Shown piece after piece: positions 42,885 to 54,028 of a stretch of DNA of 64,000 bases. The DNA is from Drosophila persimilis (Eukaryota > Arthropoda > Insecta > Diptera > Drosophilidae). Both the position numbers and the translations under genes were made by a program. Where the stretch lies: positions 3,489,641 through 3,553,640 of the forward strand of contig NW_020825321.1 in the NCBI RefSeq assembly GCF_003286085.1. The letters run 5' to 3'. A model generated the notes under the pieces. The model was given only the letters and a program-made list of their open reading frames with translations. It ran no database searches and was not told the DNA's origin. Each line of letters starts with the position of its first letter. Position 1 is the stretch's first letter.

Positions 42885-45800
42885 CAGCGGTTCACACAAT
42901 AAATCTCAATTTCAATCTATTTGTTTCATTACAAAATGAAAAAACACGCAAAACATACATATTATTAGTTGATACTGGTGCAGACATATCTTTACTTAAA
43001 GAAAGTTCAGACACATTTCGTAACCTAAATTACAACAATATCACAAAAATATCAGGCATTGGTGAAGGCACCAATTCTAAAGGATTAGCATTCATAGAAC
43101 TTCTTTCAGGAAAATATGCTGTTCCCCATAGTTTTCATATAGTAGATTCAGACTTTCCCATACCATGTGATGGAATAATAGGTATAGACTTCATGAAAAC
43201 ATTTAATTACCAAATAGACTTAAAACATGAAAATGATTGGCTCATACTGAGACCAAATAATCTTCGTTTCCCCATCAACATTCCAATTCAACACACTCTA
43301 CATAACAACTTAACAATTTTACCAGCCCGCTCCGAAGTTTTCCGAAAGATTGCTATAAATACAGCAACCAAATACATAGTCATACCAAACCAAGAGATCC
43401 AAAATGGAGTATACATAGGAAACTCTATTTCAGATTCTCGAAACACCTTCGTCCGAATCCTAAATACAACAAACAAAAATGCAATTATTAAACTAGATGC
43501 CATTCAATTCGAGTCATTAGATGATTACGACATAGTAAATAACAGCAACAATCCTAAACACACCGAAATTTTAAACAAACTAAATACAAATTTTCCCCCA
43601 CAGTTCAAAACCATTCTCACAGAACTATGCACCAAATACAGTGACATATTCGGAACAGAAACCGAATCGATATCAACTAATAATTTTTATAAACAAAAGA
43701 TAAGAATGAAAGATGATGAACCGGTATATATTAAAAATTATAGAATTCCCCAGAGTCAAAAAGAGGAAGCAATAAAACAAGTGGACAAACTAATAAAAGA
43801 CAAAATAGTAGAACCCTCAGTCTCAGAATATAACAGTCCATTATTAATCGTACCGAAAAAATCATTACCAAATTCAGATTGTAAAAGATGGCGCCTAGTG
43901 ATTGACTATGTAAAACTAGATTAAGTTGCCACGAAAGGTAGCAGTAAACTTGTTTAAAATTAAATACAAATTTTCAACATGAAACAAAAAAAAAAAAAAT
44001 AGTGATTGACTACCGCCAAATAAACAAAAAAGTATTATCAGACAAATTCCCACTGCCCAGAATAGATGATATTCTAGATCAATTAGGTAGAGCCAAATAC
44101 TTTTCATGTCTAGATCTGATGTCAGGCTTTCATCAAATAGAGCTTGAAGAAAGTTCAAGAAATATAACGTCCTTTTCAACGAGCAATGGCTCCTATCGCC
44201 TCACGCGATTACCATACGGTTTAAAAATAGCGCCCAATTCTTTTCAAAGAATGATGACAATTGCATTTTCAGGTATCGAACCTTCTCAGGCATTCTTGTA
44301 TATGGATGACCTAATTGTCATTGGTTGTTCCGAGAAACATATGATTAAAAACCTTACAAAAGTTTATGATTTGTGCGGGAAACACAACCTTAAGTTGCAC
44401 CCTTAAAAGTGCTCATTCTTCAAACACGAAGTAACCTTTCTAGGTCATAAGTGTACTGACAAAGGTATTTTACCAGACGACAAGAAATATGACGTCATAG
44501 AGAAATACCCAGTCCCAACGGACGCAGATACCGCTAGACGATTCGTTGCATTCAGCAATTATTACAGACGTTTTATTAAAAATTTTTCCGATCATTCATG
44601 CCACATAACAAGATTATGTAAAAAGAATGTTAACTTCGAATGGACAGATAAATGTCAGAAAGCATTCGAATATTTAAAAATACAATTGATGAAGCCAACC
44701 TTATTGAAATATCCAGATTTTAACAAAGAATTTTGTATAACAACGGATGCAAGTAAACAAGCATGTGGAGCTATTCTAACACAAAACTATAACGGAACTC
44801 AGCTACCAGTAGCGTATGCATCAATATCTTTTACAAAAGGCGAAAATGATAAAAACACAACAGAACATGAATTAGCGGCAATACGTTGGGCAATACATAA
44901 TTTTCGACCATACATTTATGGCAAACACTTAACTGTCACAACTGACCACAGGCCACTTACATATTTATTTTCAATGGTTAACCCCAGCTCTAAACTAACA
45001 CGTATGAGACTAGATCTAGAGGAATATGATTTTACTGTGGAGTATCTCAAGGGAAAGGACAATCATATAGCAGATGCGTTATCAAGAATAACCATTACAG
45101 ACCTAAAAAATATTCAGACAACCAACAAAGTAATGAAAGTCACTACAAGAAATCAAAGTAGACAAAAAACCTGCGCAGGTCCAAATAAAGAATTGCAAAA
45201 GCATTCGATCTCTTCAGAGCCCAATATATACAACGTCATACAAAATGATGATGTTAAAAAAGTAGTGACCTTACATTTAACTTCGACTAAATGTTTCCTC
45301 AAGCATGGAAAGAAGATAATTGTAAGAATTGAAGTTAGCGATCTTTATACCAATGGAACATTCGACTTAGGTCAATTCTTCCAAAGGCTTGAAAAAGAAG
45401 CCGGTATAAATAAAATCAGCCAACTTAAAATGGCACCGAGCGAAGAAATCTTTGAGAACATTTCATTAGATTCTTTTAAAAATAAGGGCAATAAAAAAAA
45501 AACATGACACGTCAAATTACAAATTATATGAGAAAGTGTCCAAAATGCCAAATGTCCAAAACGACTAAACATACCAAGACCGCAATGACTATAACACAAA
45601 CACCAAACATGGCTTTTGATAGAGTAATTGTGGATACGATCGGTCCACTTCCTAAATCAGAACAAGGAAATGAATATGCAGTCACCTTAATCTGTGACCT
45701 AACAAAATACCTTGTTGCCATACCAATACAGAACAAAAGTGCAAAAACAGTAGCTATATTTGAAGATTTCATTCTAAAGTACGGTCCAATGAAGACTTTC

Positions 45801-46432
45801 ATTACGGACATGGGAACAGAATATAAAAATTCAATATTTGAAAATTTATGTAAATACTTAAATATTCAAAACATAACATCGACTGCACATCATCCGTAGC
45901 AACCGTAGGAACCGTGGAGCGAAGCCACAGAACATTCAATGAGTTCATACGCTCATACATCTCAACCGATAAAACAGATTGTGATGTATGGCTACCATAC
46001 TTCGTATATTGTTTTAACACGACACCCTGGCACATGATTATTGTCCATATGAGTTAATTTTCAGTAAGACTTCAAACTTGCCAACACATTTTAATAGTAT
46101 AGATAGAATAGACCCCCTATACAATATAGATGATTACGCTAAGGAATCAAAATTTAGGTTAGAACAAGCCTATAAAAGAGCCAGATTAATGTTAGAATCA
46201 AATAAACAAAAAAAAAACAACTAAATATGACAATCAAGCCTTCAATTTCAAGTTAAAAACAGGAGATCAGGTTTTATTAAAAAAATGAAACAGGTCATAA
46301 GTTAGATTTCAAATACACCGGACCGTATACAGTAGACGGTATAGGAAATGAAATGTAATGATAACATTACAATATCAGATATAAAAGATAAAAAACAAAA
46401 AGTACATAAGGATAGATTAAAACTTTTTATTA
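42885..46432 (+). pseudogene. Element J Pol, with stops, insertion and deletion
   Basis: Protease (LVDTGADISLLKE, about 42965) and RT start (WRLVIDY) are interrupted by the 91-bp insert at 43909. RT resumes with YRQINKKVLSDKFPLPRIDD and FLYMDDLIVIG. TAA at 44404-44406 replaces the Gln codon of element K. RNase H (FCITTDASKQACGAILTQ) follows. The integrase finger has lost its His half near 45500 (joined at MTRQITNYMRKCPKCQ); DTIGPLP and TDMGTEYKN remain, and frames break after HHP at 45897, with the VERSHRTFNEF-like remnant shifted. Several A-run indels lie downstream. Dead. Confidence 0.85.
43909..43999 (+). mobile_element. 91-bp poly-A retrocopy in element J pol
   Basis: Short sequence ending in about 13 A, flanked by perfect 13-bp duplications TAGTGATTGACTA (43896-43908 and 44000-44012). 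These are the marks of target-primed reverse transcription by a LINE. Its body (TTGCCACGAAAGGTAGCAG) matches nothing I recognise; it could be the 3' end of a severely truncated LINE or a retroposed transcript. Confidence 0.85.
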
Positions 46433-46613
46433 CATAATCATTTTACTTTATTGTATGGCCATACACAAATAGTTAATCGGATATTACTTAATTAATAAAT
46501 AAAAAAAAAATATATATATATAAACATATATATATATATACAAGCATACATTTTATCAAACATTTTTGATATAAATAACTTCATATATTACGTTATTTTT
46601 TTAAAAAGGGAGG

Positions 46614-46688
46614 TGTAGCGAACCCTTTCATGTACATATGTAATACTCTGTTATATATAAACTCATATATAAGCGCGTATATAAACGC
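46614..46688 (+). repeat. Element J 3' LTR, first part
   Basis: Follows a purine tract (AAAAAGGGAGG, 46604-46613) with TGTAGCGAACCC. It is interrupted at ACGC (46685-46688) by the solo LTR. Confidence 0.9.
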
Positions 46689-47554
46689 TGTAACGAACCG
46701 TTCTTTTCCGTCTGATGCAGCTGGGCTGACTCAGCGGTCGGTGGGCTCGCTGCAACAATATTTGTATGTTGCCCCGACGACAAGTAAGAAGGCACGGGTT
46801 GGGTTTTGTACTGGTATGCTAATATGCTTTATTGGTATCTTAAGTCTATCTTACGCTATTCCGACTCCGGTGCTGGTTCTCCTCTTGGTTCTCCTCTGTG
46901 GTTTGATGAGCGTGTCGCACCCTGGGCCCCCTACGGCGTCGCCAAGCGTGGCACCGCCGGCTCTACTGACTGGGGCTAGCGATTCTTGCACGTGGCCCAA
47001 ATCCGCCTCTCAGTCAGGCGCCTGACGCGTTCGCTCTCACTCGACTCACTTGGCTTTTCGGCCCGAGGGTGCCTCACTCCCGGTGGGATGCGCTTCAAGC
47101 GTGGCACCGTTGGTTCAAGGGATTGGGGTCTTTGGCTCTTGGCTGCACGCTCGAGTCCGCCTCTCAATTCACTTCACTCTTGCTAGCTCCGCTTGCTGAC
47201 ACTCCTCGTTCCTGGTCGCGGCCCTCCTCTTATAGGCTCGCTTATGCGTCGGCGCCGCCGATGCCGCCTGGCGCTAACGGCACTTTCCGCCATGCGGTGC
47301 CCGTATTTTTCCATCGGCGTTCCTTCATTCCCTTGTCGCTTTCCAACGGGACCTGGCTGGTGGCGTGATCTCATGACCATATTTGGTCATGCGCTGGGCC
47401 ATCCCGCTGCTCTCTCTCCAGGGGTCCTCCCGTCTCATCTTGGGTCCCCGGGGAGCTCTCCTCGGGAATTCGCCGCCTCCGGATATCCCCGGATAACGGC
47501 CGTTAGCGCTTAACCCTATACTGCCCCCTACGAGTGGGAGTACCTTTCCTCACA
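46689..47554 (+). repeat. 866-bp solo LTR of an unidentified gypsy-type element
   Basis: Begins TGTAACGAACCG and ends TTTCCTCACA, flanked by 4-bp duplication ACGC (46685-46688 and 47555-47558). No internal region, so it formed by LTR-LTR recombination or was always solitary. It is GC-rich compared with J and contains only by-chance ORFs. Orientation not determined beyond the TG...CA ends. Confidence 0.85.
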
Positions 47555-47953
47555 ACGCAGTGACATAAACAACTATTGTTTATGTTACACATTCCATCTG
47601 AACAGCAACATGATCTGCCTCTTGAGCGCGGATCAGCTAGCTGCCCAAACTGCTGATCAATCTTTTCCCTAAAACACAGGCAGAACCCCAACGCACTCAT
47701 ACTGAGGCTAAGGGTCTCTTTCAATAATCCACTTAATGCTGATCATGCATTAATATAGACTCAGGCAGAGACCACTCACACTAATACTAATGCAGTGGTA
47801 CTCTCTTCATAAGATGCATGGGAGAACTCCCGCTCTCCGATAAACATAAGAAAAATTGTACCCTAGGCTAAGACTCAAAAATATTCCAATAAACATTCAC
47901 TTATCAGAACTCAAACACAACGGACCTTCTTCTATTAAATAAAACTCTTTACA
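47555..47953 (+). repeat. Element J 3' LTR, second part
   Basis: Starts with the ACGC copy and continues AGTGACATAAAC, collinear with 40112 onward. Ends CTTTACA, followed by GTAT and G LTR sequence. Confidence 0.9.
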
Positions 47954-48382
47954 GTATATTGCGATCGACCTATTCACACGCTCATTATTGTAGTACACCG
48001 CCTAAGTAACTATTTTTACGCGCATAGCTGTGTTGTTGTTTTTGCTCGTGTCCAGAACATAGCTGTAATGTTCTCACACGCATGGCCAGACCCGCAGCTG
48101 CACACGCACACAGCGATGCGTTCCGTTGTTTGCATTGAGACCGTCGCGTCGAGTCGTATCGCGTGATCTTCCAATTCCCTTTTGCCCGACTTCTTTTCGC
48201 CGAGTTGAGTTAGTATAAACTTCTAGACGAAGCCGCCCGCACACATACTTTGTACCGCCGCAGGAACGACCCCCCCGCTGTTCTTGTAATATAATTTTAC
48301 TATAACCACCAATATTAAATAATCAATAAAAATAAATAAGCTCAAGATATAAACGATTATAGAGTCCACTAATTCATAACCA
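47954..48382 (+). repeat. Element G 3' LTR, second part
   Basis: Begins with the second GTAT copy and continues ATTGCGATCGACC, collinear with 25095 onward of the 5' LTR. It ends CATAACCA, followed by GCACT and satellite. Confidence 0.9.
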
Positions 48383-48834
48383 GCACTATAGCCCCAAAAA
48401 AGTGTAACCTCCGCAACTATATGGCACTTGCACTTATATAGAACCCTTCCCTATCCAGCACTTGCATGTATATTGAACCACCGCACGTATATAGCACCCA
48501 CGCTCCAGGAAATGTGGCAGGATCGCACATTTTGGGCACAAGCACCAATTCGGCAATATAGTCCCAATAAAAGTTGAACCTCGCAACTATATGGCACCTG
48601 CACTTATATAGAACACTACCCTATCCAGCACTTGCACGTATATTCAACCATCGCACCTATATAGCACCCACGCTCCAGGAAATGTATCAGGATCGCATAT
48701 TTTGGGCATAAGCACCAATATGGCAATACAGCCCCAAAAAAAGTTGAACCCCGCAACTATATGGCACCTGCATTTATATAGAACCCTTCCCTATCCAGCA
48801 CTTGCACGTATATTGAACCACCGCACCTATATAG
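48383..48834. repeat. 170-bp satellite, block 2
   Basis: Continues block 1 after the GCACT duplication and holds about 2.7 units. It is broken at ATAG (48831-48834) by element K. Confidence 0.95.
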
Positions 48835-49027
48835 TGTAAAATGAAATGTTCAAATCCTTTTTGTTGGATCGTTGGGGCTCAACCCTCCGATCTGTTTTAT
48901 TGTGATTTCTCTTCTGCGTTTTACAATTGTGGTTTGGGCTTTTGTAAGCCAAAAGCCGCGGAGCTGCGCTGCCAGTGACGCCGGCAGCGGAGCGGCAGAA
49001 CTATGTGTTCTTATCTCTTATATGTTA
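48835..49027 (-). repeat. 3' LTR remnant of element K
   Basis: 193 bp matching 54881-55073 essentially base for base, ending at the deletion joint with pol. Confidence 0.9.
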
Positions 49028-51600
49028 TGTTAGGGTCACCGGGTTGAGTAGCGCTACTCTTATTGTTCGTAATATTTTATTGCCCATATTTTTAAAATTA
49101 TCTATTGAAATGTATTCAAAGATATTTTCCCACGGTGCCACTTTGAGTTGGCTGATTTTTTGTTTACCGGCTTGCGTTTCAAGCCTTTGGAAAAACTGAC
49201 CTAAGTCAAGGGTTCCATTAGTATACAAATCGCTAACATCATATCTTGCAGTAATTTTTTTTCCATGTTTGAAAAAACATAAATTATTATTTACATGCAA
49301 GGTCACTACTTTACGTACTTCGTCATTGTTGATGACTTCATATACGTTGGGCTTTGAAGCTTTTGTTAGAGATTGCCTAGGCAATTCTATTTTTTCTTTT
49401 CCTGCGCAGGATTTCTGTCTACTCTGTTGCCTGGTAGTGACTTTCAGGACTTTATTTGTTTTTTGTATGTTTTTCAGGTCTGTGATGGTTATTCTTGATA
49501 ACGCATCTGCTACATGATTATCTTTACCCTTTAGATACTCGACTGTAAAGTCGTATTCTTCTAATTCGAGCCGCATGCGTGTGAGTTTTGAGCTAGGATT
49601 GACCATTGAAAATAGGTATGTTAGTGGTCTGTGATCCGTTTTTACTGTAAAGTGTTTACCATAGATATATGGTCGAAAATGGGTAATTGCCCAATGAATT
49701 GCTGCTAATTCCTGTTCTGTAGTACTTTTGTTACTTTCACCTTTTGTGAATGAACGTGATGCATATGCTAATGGGAGTTGGAGTCCGTTATGGTTTTGAG
49801 TTAAAACCGCTCCACATGCTTGTTTACTAGCATCGGTGATTATGCAAAATTCTTTCTGAAAATCTGGGTACTGTAACAGAGTGGGTTCCATAAGTTTATC
49901 TTTTAAATATTGGAATGCATTTTGACATTCAGTTGACCACTCAAAGGGGACATTCTTTTTACATAATCTAGTTATGTGCCGGGAATAGTCGGCGAAGTTT
50001 TTAATAAAACGTCTATAATAATTGCAAAATGCAATAAATCGTCTAGCGCTGTGCGCATCATGTGGGACTGGATAGTTTTTGATGACGTCATATTTCTTGT
50101 CATCTGGCAAGATTCCTTTATCTGTGCATTTATGACCAAGAAAGGTCACTTCATGCATAAAAAATGAACATTTTTGTGGATGTAATTTTAGGTTGTGTTT
50201 CCTACATATCTCAAAAATATCTGTTAAGTTTTTAAGCATATGTTTTTCGGAACAACCCATGACTATTAGATCGTCCATATACAGGAAGGCTTGCGAAGCT
50301 TCAAGTCCAGAGAATGCTATAGTCATCATTCTTTGAAATGAATTCGGCGCTATTTTTAAACCAAATGGTAGTCGCGTGAAGCGATATGAGCCATTGCTCG
50401 TGGAAAAAGACGTTATATTTCGCGAACTTTCTTCTAGTTCGATTTGATGAAAACCTGACATTAAGTCAAGGCATGAGAAATACTTTGCTCTACCTAGTTG
50501 ATCCAAAATGTCATCAATTCTAGGTAGTGGAAATTTGTCGGCCAGGAGTTTTTTGTTTATTTGACGATAGTCAACTACCAATCGCCATTTCTTTTGTTCT
50601 GAACCCGGAAGGGCTTTCTTTGGGACAAGTAGAAGTGGGCTGTTGTATTCTGATACGGATGGTTCGACAATATTGTCGTTGATTAATTTTCCTACTTGTT
50701 TTTTAATTTCCTCAACTTGGCTATGCGGACTTCGATAGTTCTTTATATATATAGGTTCGTCATCCCTCAATCTCAATTTCTGTTTATAAAAATTATTTGT
50801 TGTGATTGATTCGGTTTCAAGCCCGAATACGTCACTAAAATTTGTACATAGTTTAGTTAATTGCTTCTTGAATTGTACTGGGAAATGTTTGCTTAATTCA
50901 GCTATGACAGTTTTTTCTCGGATTTTTTGAGTTGTTTGAATTACCTTGTAATTCGAAAGTGGTTCATATTGTATGTTATTTATATGTACTAATTGGTTGG
51001 TACTGGTTGTATTCAGCAATCGGACAAATGTATTATTTTTTGAAGTTATTGTATTTGCTACATAAATACCAGGTTGAATTTCCTGGTTTGGGATCAATAT
51101 GGTTTCTATATCGGACGTTAATTCTATTTTTCTGACAACGTGTGATCTTGCTGGTAGAAGAATTGTATTGTTACCAGAACTGTATGTTATTGGAACATAA
51201 ATTTTAATTTTTATATTATTTGGTCGTATTATTAACCAATCCTCTGCAGGTTTTAAGTCTATTAGGCAGTTTAATTCTTTTATGAAATCAATGCCTATTA
51301 TTCCATCACACGGAATTGCAAAATTTTGATTAACTAAATGGAAATTGTGTGGAATTATGTACTTATCCGTCTGTAGCTCTATTAGGGCAAGGCCTTGGGA
51401 TGTTATTATACCTTCCCCTATTCCTTGAATATCTATTTTATTTTTTGTTTGAATGTCGTTAAAGACATCTGAATTTTCTTTTAATAATGATATATTGGCA
51501 CCGGTATCTATAAGGAATGTAAGTTGTTTTCCTGTTTTAGAATTGAGGAATGCCACGAATATATTGAGATTGAGGTTGATTGTGTGAACCGCTGGATTTT
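49025..51600 (-). pseudogene. Element K Pol: protease, RT and RNase H, integrase lost
   Basis: The frame is open from about 51600 (first ATG 51556) to 49025. Protease is FLIDTGANISLLKE; RT is KKWRLVVDYRQINKKLLADK, YFSCLDLMSGFHQI and FLYMDDLIVMG; RNase H is FCIITDASKQACGAVLTQ and VKTDHRPLTYLF, with the KGKDNHVADALSRI tether. It ends after FKNMGNKILRTIRV, where integrase should begin, and closes in the LTR remnant. Over 840 codons without a stop suggests that the integrase loss is young or the copy was recently active. Confidence 0.88.
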
Positions 51601-52917
51601 TTAATTTAGTGTATCTAAAGGATCTTGGGAGTTTCCCGAAGCTGTCTGTGTAACACGAACATTGTTCTGTCGTGTGTTTCCATTGCTATTGTATCTTTGG
51701 TTGTTATAGGTTCCACCGTTATTACGGTTATTTCCCCTATAGCCAACACGACCTCTATTGTTATTATAACTATTGTTGTAAATATGGTTGTGGTTGTAAC
51801 CACGACCATTTCCTCCACCGCGATAGTTACCTCGAAAGTTACTACCGCGGTAGACTTGTCCTTGTCTGGTGTACAATATTGAACTTGCACTACCAGTCAT
51901 CTCTGTACTACACTGTATATATTTTGCTACGGCATCATTCATTGTTGGGAATGTGCCTGCTTCTAGTATTGTTTTGAGTCTGCCGTGCTCGCAATTTTTA
52001 ACCATTGTACTAATGGCCTCCTTGCAGCTGAACTTATCGGCGTGTTTCGCTGGCAAACCCTCATCAATGTATGATGCTTCTAGAAGTTTTCGCATATCAT
52101 CAATCTCTGTTGTGAATTGGGCTGCTGTTTTGCCTTTTTGGCATACTTTTGCCATTTTAGCCTTTATAACATCTGATGACTCTCCGACAATAGTGTCCTG
52201 CAATTTCTTTATTATTGCGCTAATGGTGGTTTCATCTTGTATTTTATACAATGTAGTTCCTATTACTTTTGATTTAATTACTTCTATAGCTAAATTTTCG
52301 TATGGTCCTTTCGTTAGATTGACCAATTTGACTGCCGTAATGAATCTTTGTAAATGGAGTTTCTGTCCATTAAATTACGGAATGGCGTGCGAAATATCTT
52401 TGATATATGCCCGTTGGGCAATTGTTTCGTCTGCCATTGTGGTTGGTTCTTGCCCAACTACGCTGTTTGCTGAACTAGTCGACGGTTTGTCGTCGTTCAC
52501 CGGATGGTTCGATCTATTTGATCGAGAATCGTCTTCCGATATAATGATAATATTTTTTACATTCGGGGGCCTGGGACTTATTGGCCTTGATTCCGATTCT
52601 ACAGCTGGTATATATGTCGCAGCTGTGTTTAGAAGATTTGGGATGTGTATGTCTAGATTGAATTTTTCTTTAACGAATACTAATCGTTCCCTTAGACGTT
52701 TGAAGACGTCTGTAGATTGAAACCAATGTATAACAGTAAGTCTTTCTCTGTTTTCTAGAAAAAGTTCTCTGACCTCATTATATATGTTTACCAAATTAGT
52801 TGTATGTTTAATGACCGTACTATTTTGTGTAGGTCTGTTCTGCGTTAAGCATTTGTATGACTTATCGAATTCTGCTCTTAGAGTGCAAACTTTAGCGCAG
52901 ATCGTAAGCCAGTCCAT
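51601..52917 (-). pseudogene. Element K Gag, one premature stop
   Basis: ATG at 52917 (MDWLTICAKVCTLRAEFDKS). An in-frame TAA at 52375-52377 falls where element J has Glu (HAVPEFDG). The frame then continues to 51601 with EVIKSKVIGTTLYKIQDETT and a Gly/Arg/Asn-rich tail (GGGNGRGYNHNHIYNNSY). Same layout as the J Gag, no zinc knuckle. Pol overlaps in another frame at its 3' end, consistent with frameshifting. Confidence 0.88.
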
Positions 52918-52926
52918 ATGTGTTTT

Positions 52927-53235
52927 TTAATGTTGTCCATTCCGATTGGAAGACAATCTAACATTAGCAATCACAATTCTTCCTAAAATTTCGTTTTCTA
53001 TTATTTGGCTGTTTACGAGGATGCCGGGTATGGTTGATAATACGATACCTTTTTGTGTGGCATCACAATGAATTAGTGGTGAAAAAGGTAAATTATATTC
53101 GTTCATATATGAGTATTCGAACTCGTATATGCTAATTGGATTGGGGAATGCGGCTAAGATTGCTTTAGCTCTATATTCGAAATTTTCATTCCTGTCGTGG
53201 GTAGCCCTAATGGCTGCTGCTGTTCTACGAGACAT
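52927..53235 (-). CDS. Element K small ORF 3 (102 aa), unknown
   Basis: ATG at 53235 in context ACAAAATGTC (MSRRTAAAIRATHDRNENFE), ending 10 bp before gag. Contains Tyr-rich IYEFEYSYMNEYNLPFSP and a hydrophobic C-terminal half. Not recognised. Element J has only 64 bp between its small ORF 2 and gag, so this ORF is absent there. Confidence 0.5.
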   Translation of the reverse strand: MSRRTAAAIRATHDRNENFEYRAKAILAAFPNPISIYEFEYSYMNEYNLPFSPLIHCDATQKGIVLSTIPGILVNSQIIENEILGRIVIANVRLSSNRNGQH

Positions 53236-53358
53236 TTTATTTTGTCTTTGTAACAATATATTAAAAGCGGGAATTCTACCTGAAGTGTACCCATGTACAT
53301 GTATTCGAGCTCTATTATGCTCCTAGGGGTCGTTGAGACCAATTTTTTTTTTTTTTTT

Positions 53359-53586
53359 TTAAACTCTATCTAAATTGTTTGCCCTACTCATATATCTCTT
53401 TTTAATTATCTTATTATGTTTTACATACAATGTTAAAAGGAATTGTAAAACAGTGACAATGGTTAAAATCAGAAGTAATAACCAGAGTGCATTGAGATCA
53501 TCCCTGTGGTCTATTATTTTGACATTATTGACCACATTGGCCGTATTGTCTTTGGTCTGACTATCGTCAGAACCGATCCAACCCAT
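53359..53586 (-). CDS. Element K small leader ORF 2: 75-aa single-pass membrane protein
   Basis: ATG at 53586 in a good context (CACCATGG). N-terminus MGWIGSDDSQ (Gly2, Ser6), then TANVVNNVKIIDHRDD (residues 15-30), one transmembrane helix at about 34-54 (LWLLLLILTIVTVLQFLLTLY) and a basic tail (KHNKIIKKRY). Homologous to the element J ORF at 41375, with the N-terminal TANVVN block, DH, and the KKRY tail conserved while the helix varies, suggesting selection on the protein. Myristoylation is less certain here because Trp at position 3 is unusual. Confidence 0.75.
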   Translation of the reverse strand: MGWIGSDDSQTKDNTANVVNNVKIIDHRDDLNALWLLLLILTIVTVLQFLLTLYVKHNKIIKKRYMSRANNLDRV

Positions 53587-54028
53587 GGTGATGATTTTCT
53601 CTCAAAAATTGGTTTCTACAATGTTGGGGTTTTTATTTTTATTTATTTTTTTTTTTTTTATTATTATTTGCTATTCATTTATTCTTTTCAATAATAAAAA
53701 AAAATTACTAAAAATCTTTTTTTTTTCTCATGGACACACATATCTATATACCCTTCCTTTTTTTTTTTTTTTTTAAATTTCATCAATATAAATTTTTTTT
53801 TTTTTTTTATATATATTTGATCAAAATGAAGGAAGAAAAAAAATGTTAAGGGACATGTGATCGATTTACAGGTTTTTCATTATATAATTCAATATCGATC
53901 ACATGCTTTTAGTAATAGCCTAACAGAGGTTAGTATTTTCAAGTTGCACTTTAAGGGTGCTTCAACTCGAGATAGAATATTATAATTATTGGCAATATGA
54001 GGCATGGCATTTCTGCAGCTCAATTGCG

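Larger units (their letters stand above)
40036..47953 (+). mobile_element. Element J: mdg1/412-lineage gypsy element
   Basis: Inserted in the 3' LTR of G with duplication GTAT. LTRs TGTAGCGAACCC...CTTTACA (40036-40507; 46614-46688 plus 47559-47953), tRNA-Arg-type primer site, two small leader ORFs, gag without zinc knuckle and a degraded pol. No env coding sequence between integrase and the 3' LTR. It carries two later insertions: a 91-bp poly-A retrocopy in RT and a solo LTR in its own 3' LTR. The LTR copies differ at several sites. Confidence 0.88.
25052..48382 (+). mobile_element. Element G: BEL/Pao retrotransposon hosting nested insertions
   Basis: Spans 23.3 kb but is only about 7 kb of BEL/Pao sequence once H, I and J are taken out. 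It has both LTRs (25052-25514; 39993-40035 plus 47958-48382), a perfect tRNA-Tyr primer site, gag-pol and a purine tract. A 5-bp target duplication, GCACT, lies at 25047-25051 and 48383-48387, and the flanks join as continuous 170-bp satellite. Its LTRs differ at several positions, and gag and pol carry breaks, so it is an old copy. Confidence 0.9.

Noticed and set aside
46630-47513. ORFs of up to 131 codons in the solo LTR
   Set aside because: Overlapping in several frames on both strands, GC-driven, and bounded by LTR ends and a target duplication; no domain recognised.
40036-47953. env gene in element J
   Set aside because: Between the integrase remnants and the purine tract there is only about 170 bp of degraded sequence with no glycoprotein-like ORF.
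51615-52720. Plus-strand ORF of 283 codons and Val/Ile-rich ORFs opposite the K gag
   Set aside because: They mirror the Gly/Asn/Arg-rich gag on the minus strand, whose homology to the J gag is clear.
53640-53830. Possible terminator or Pol III signals in long T runs
   Set aside because: The runs are scattered homopolymers in an A-rich retroelement leader, with no A/B box pattern I can see.
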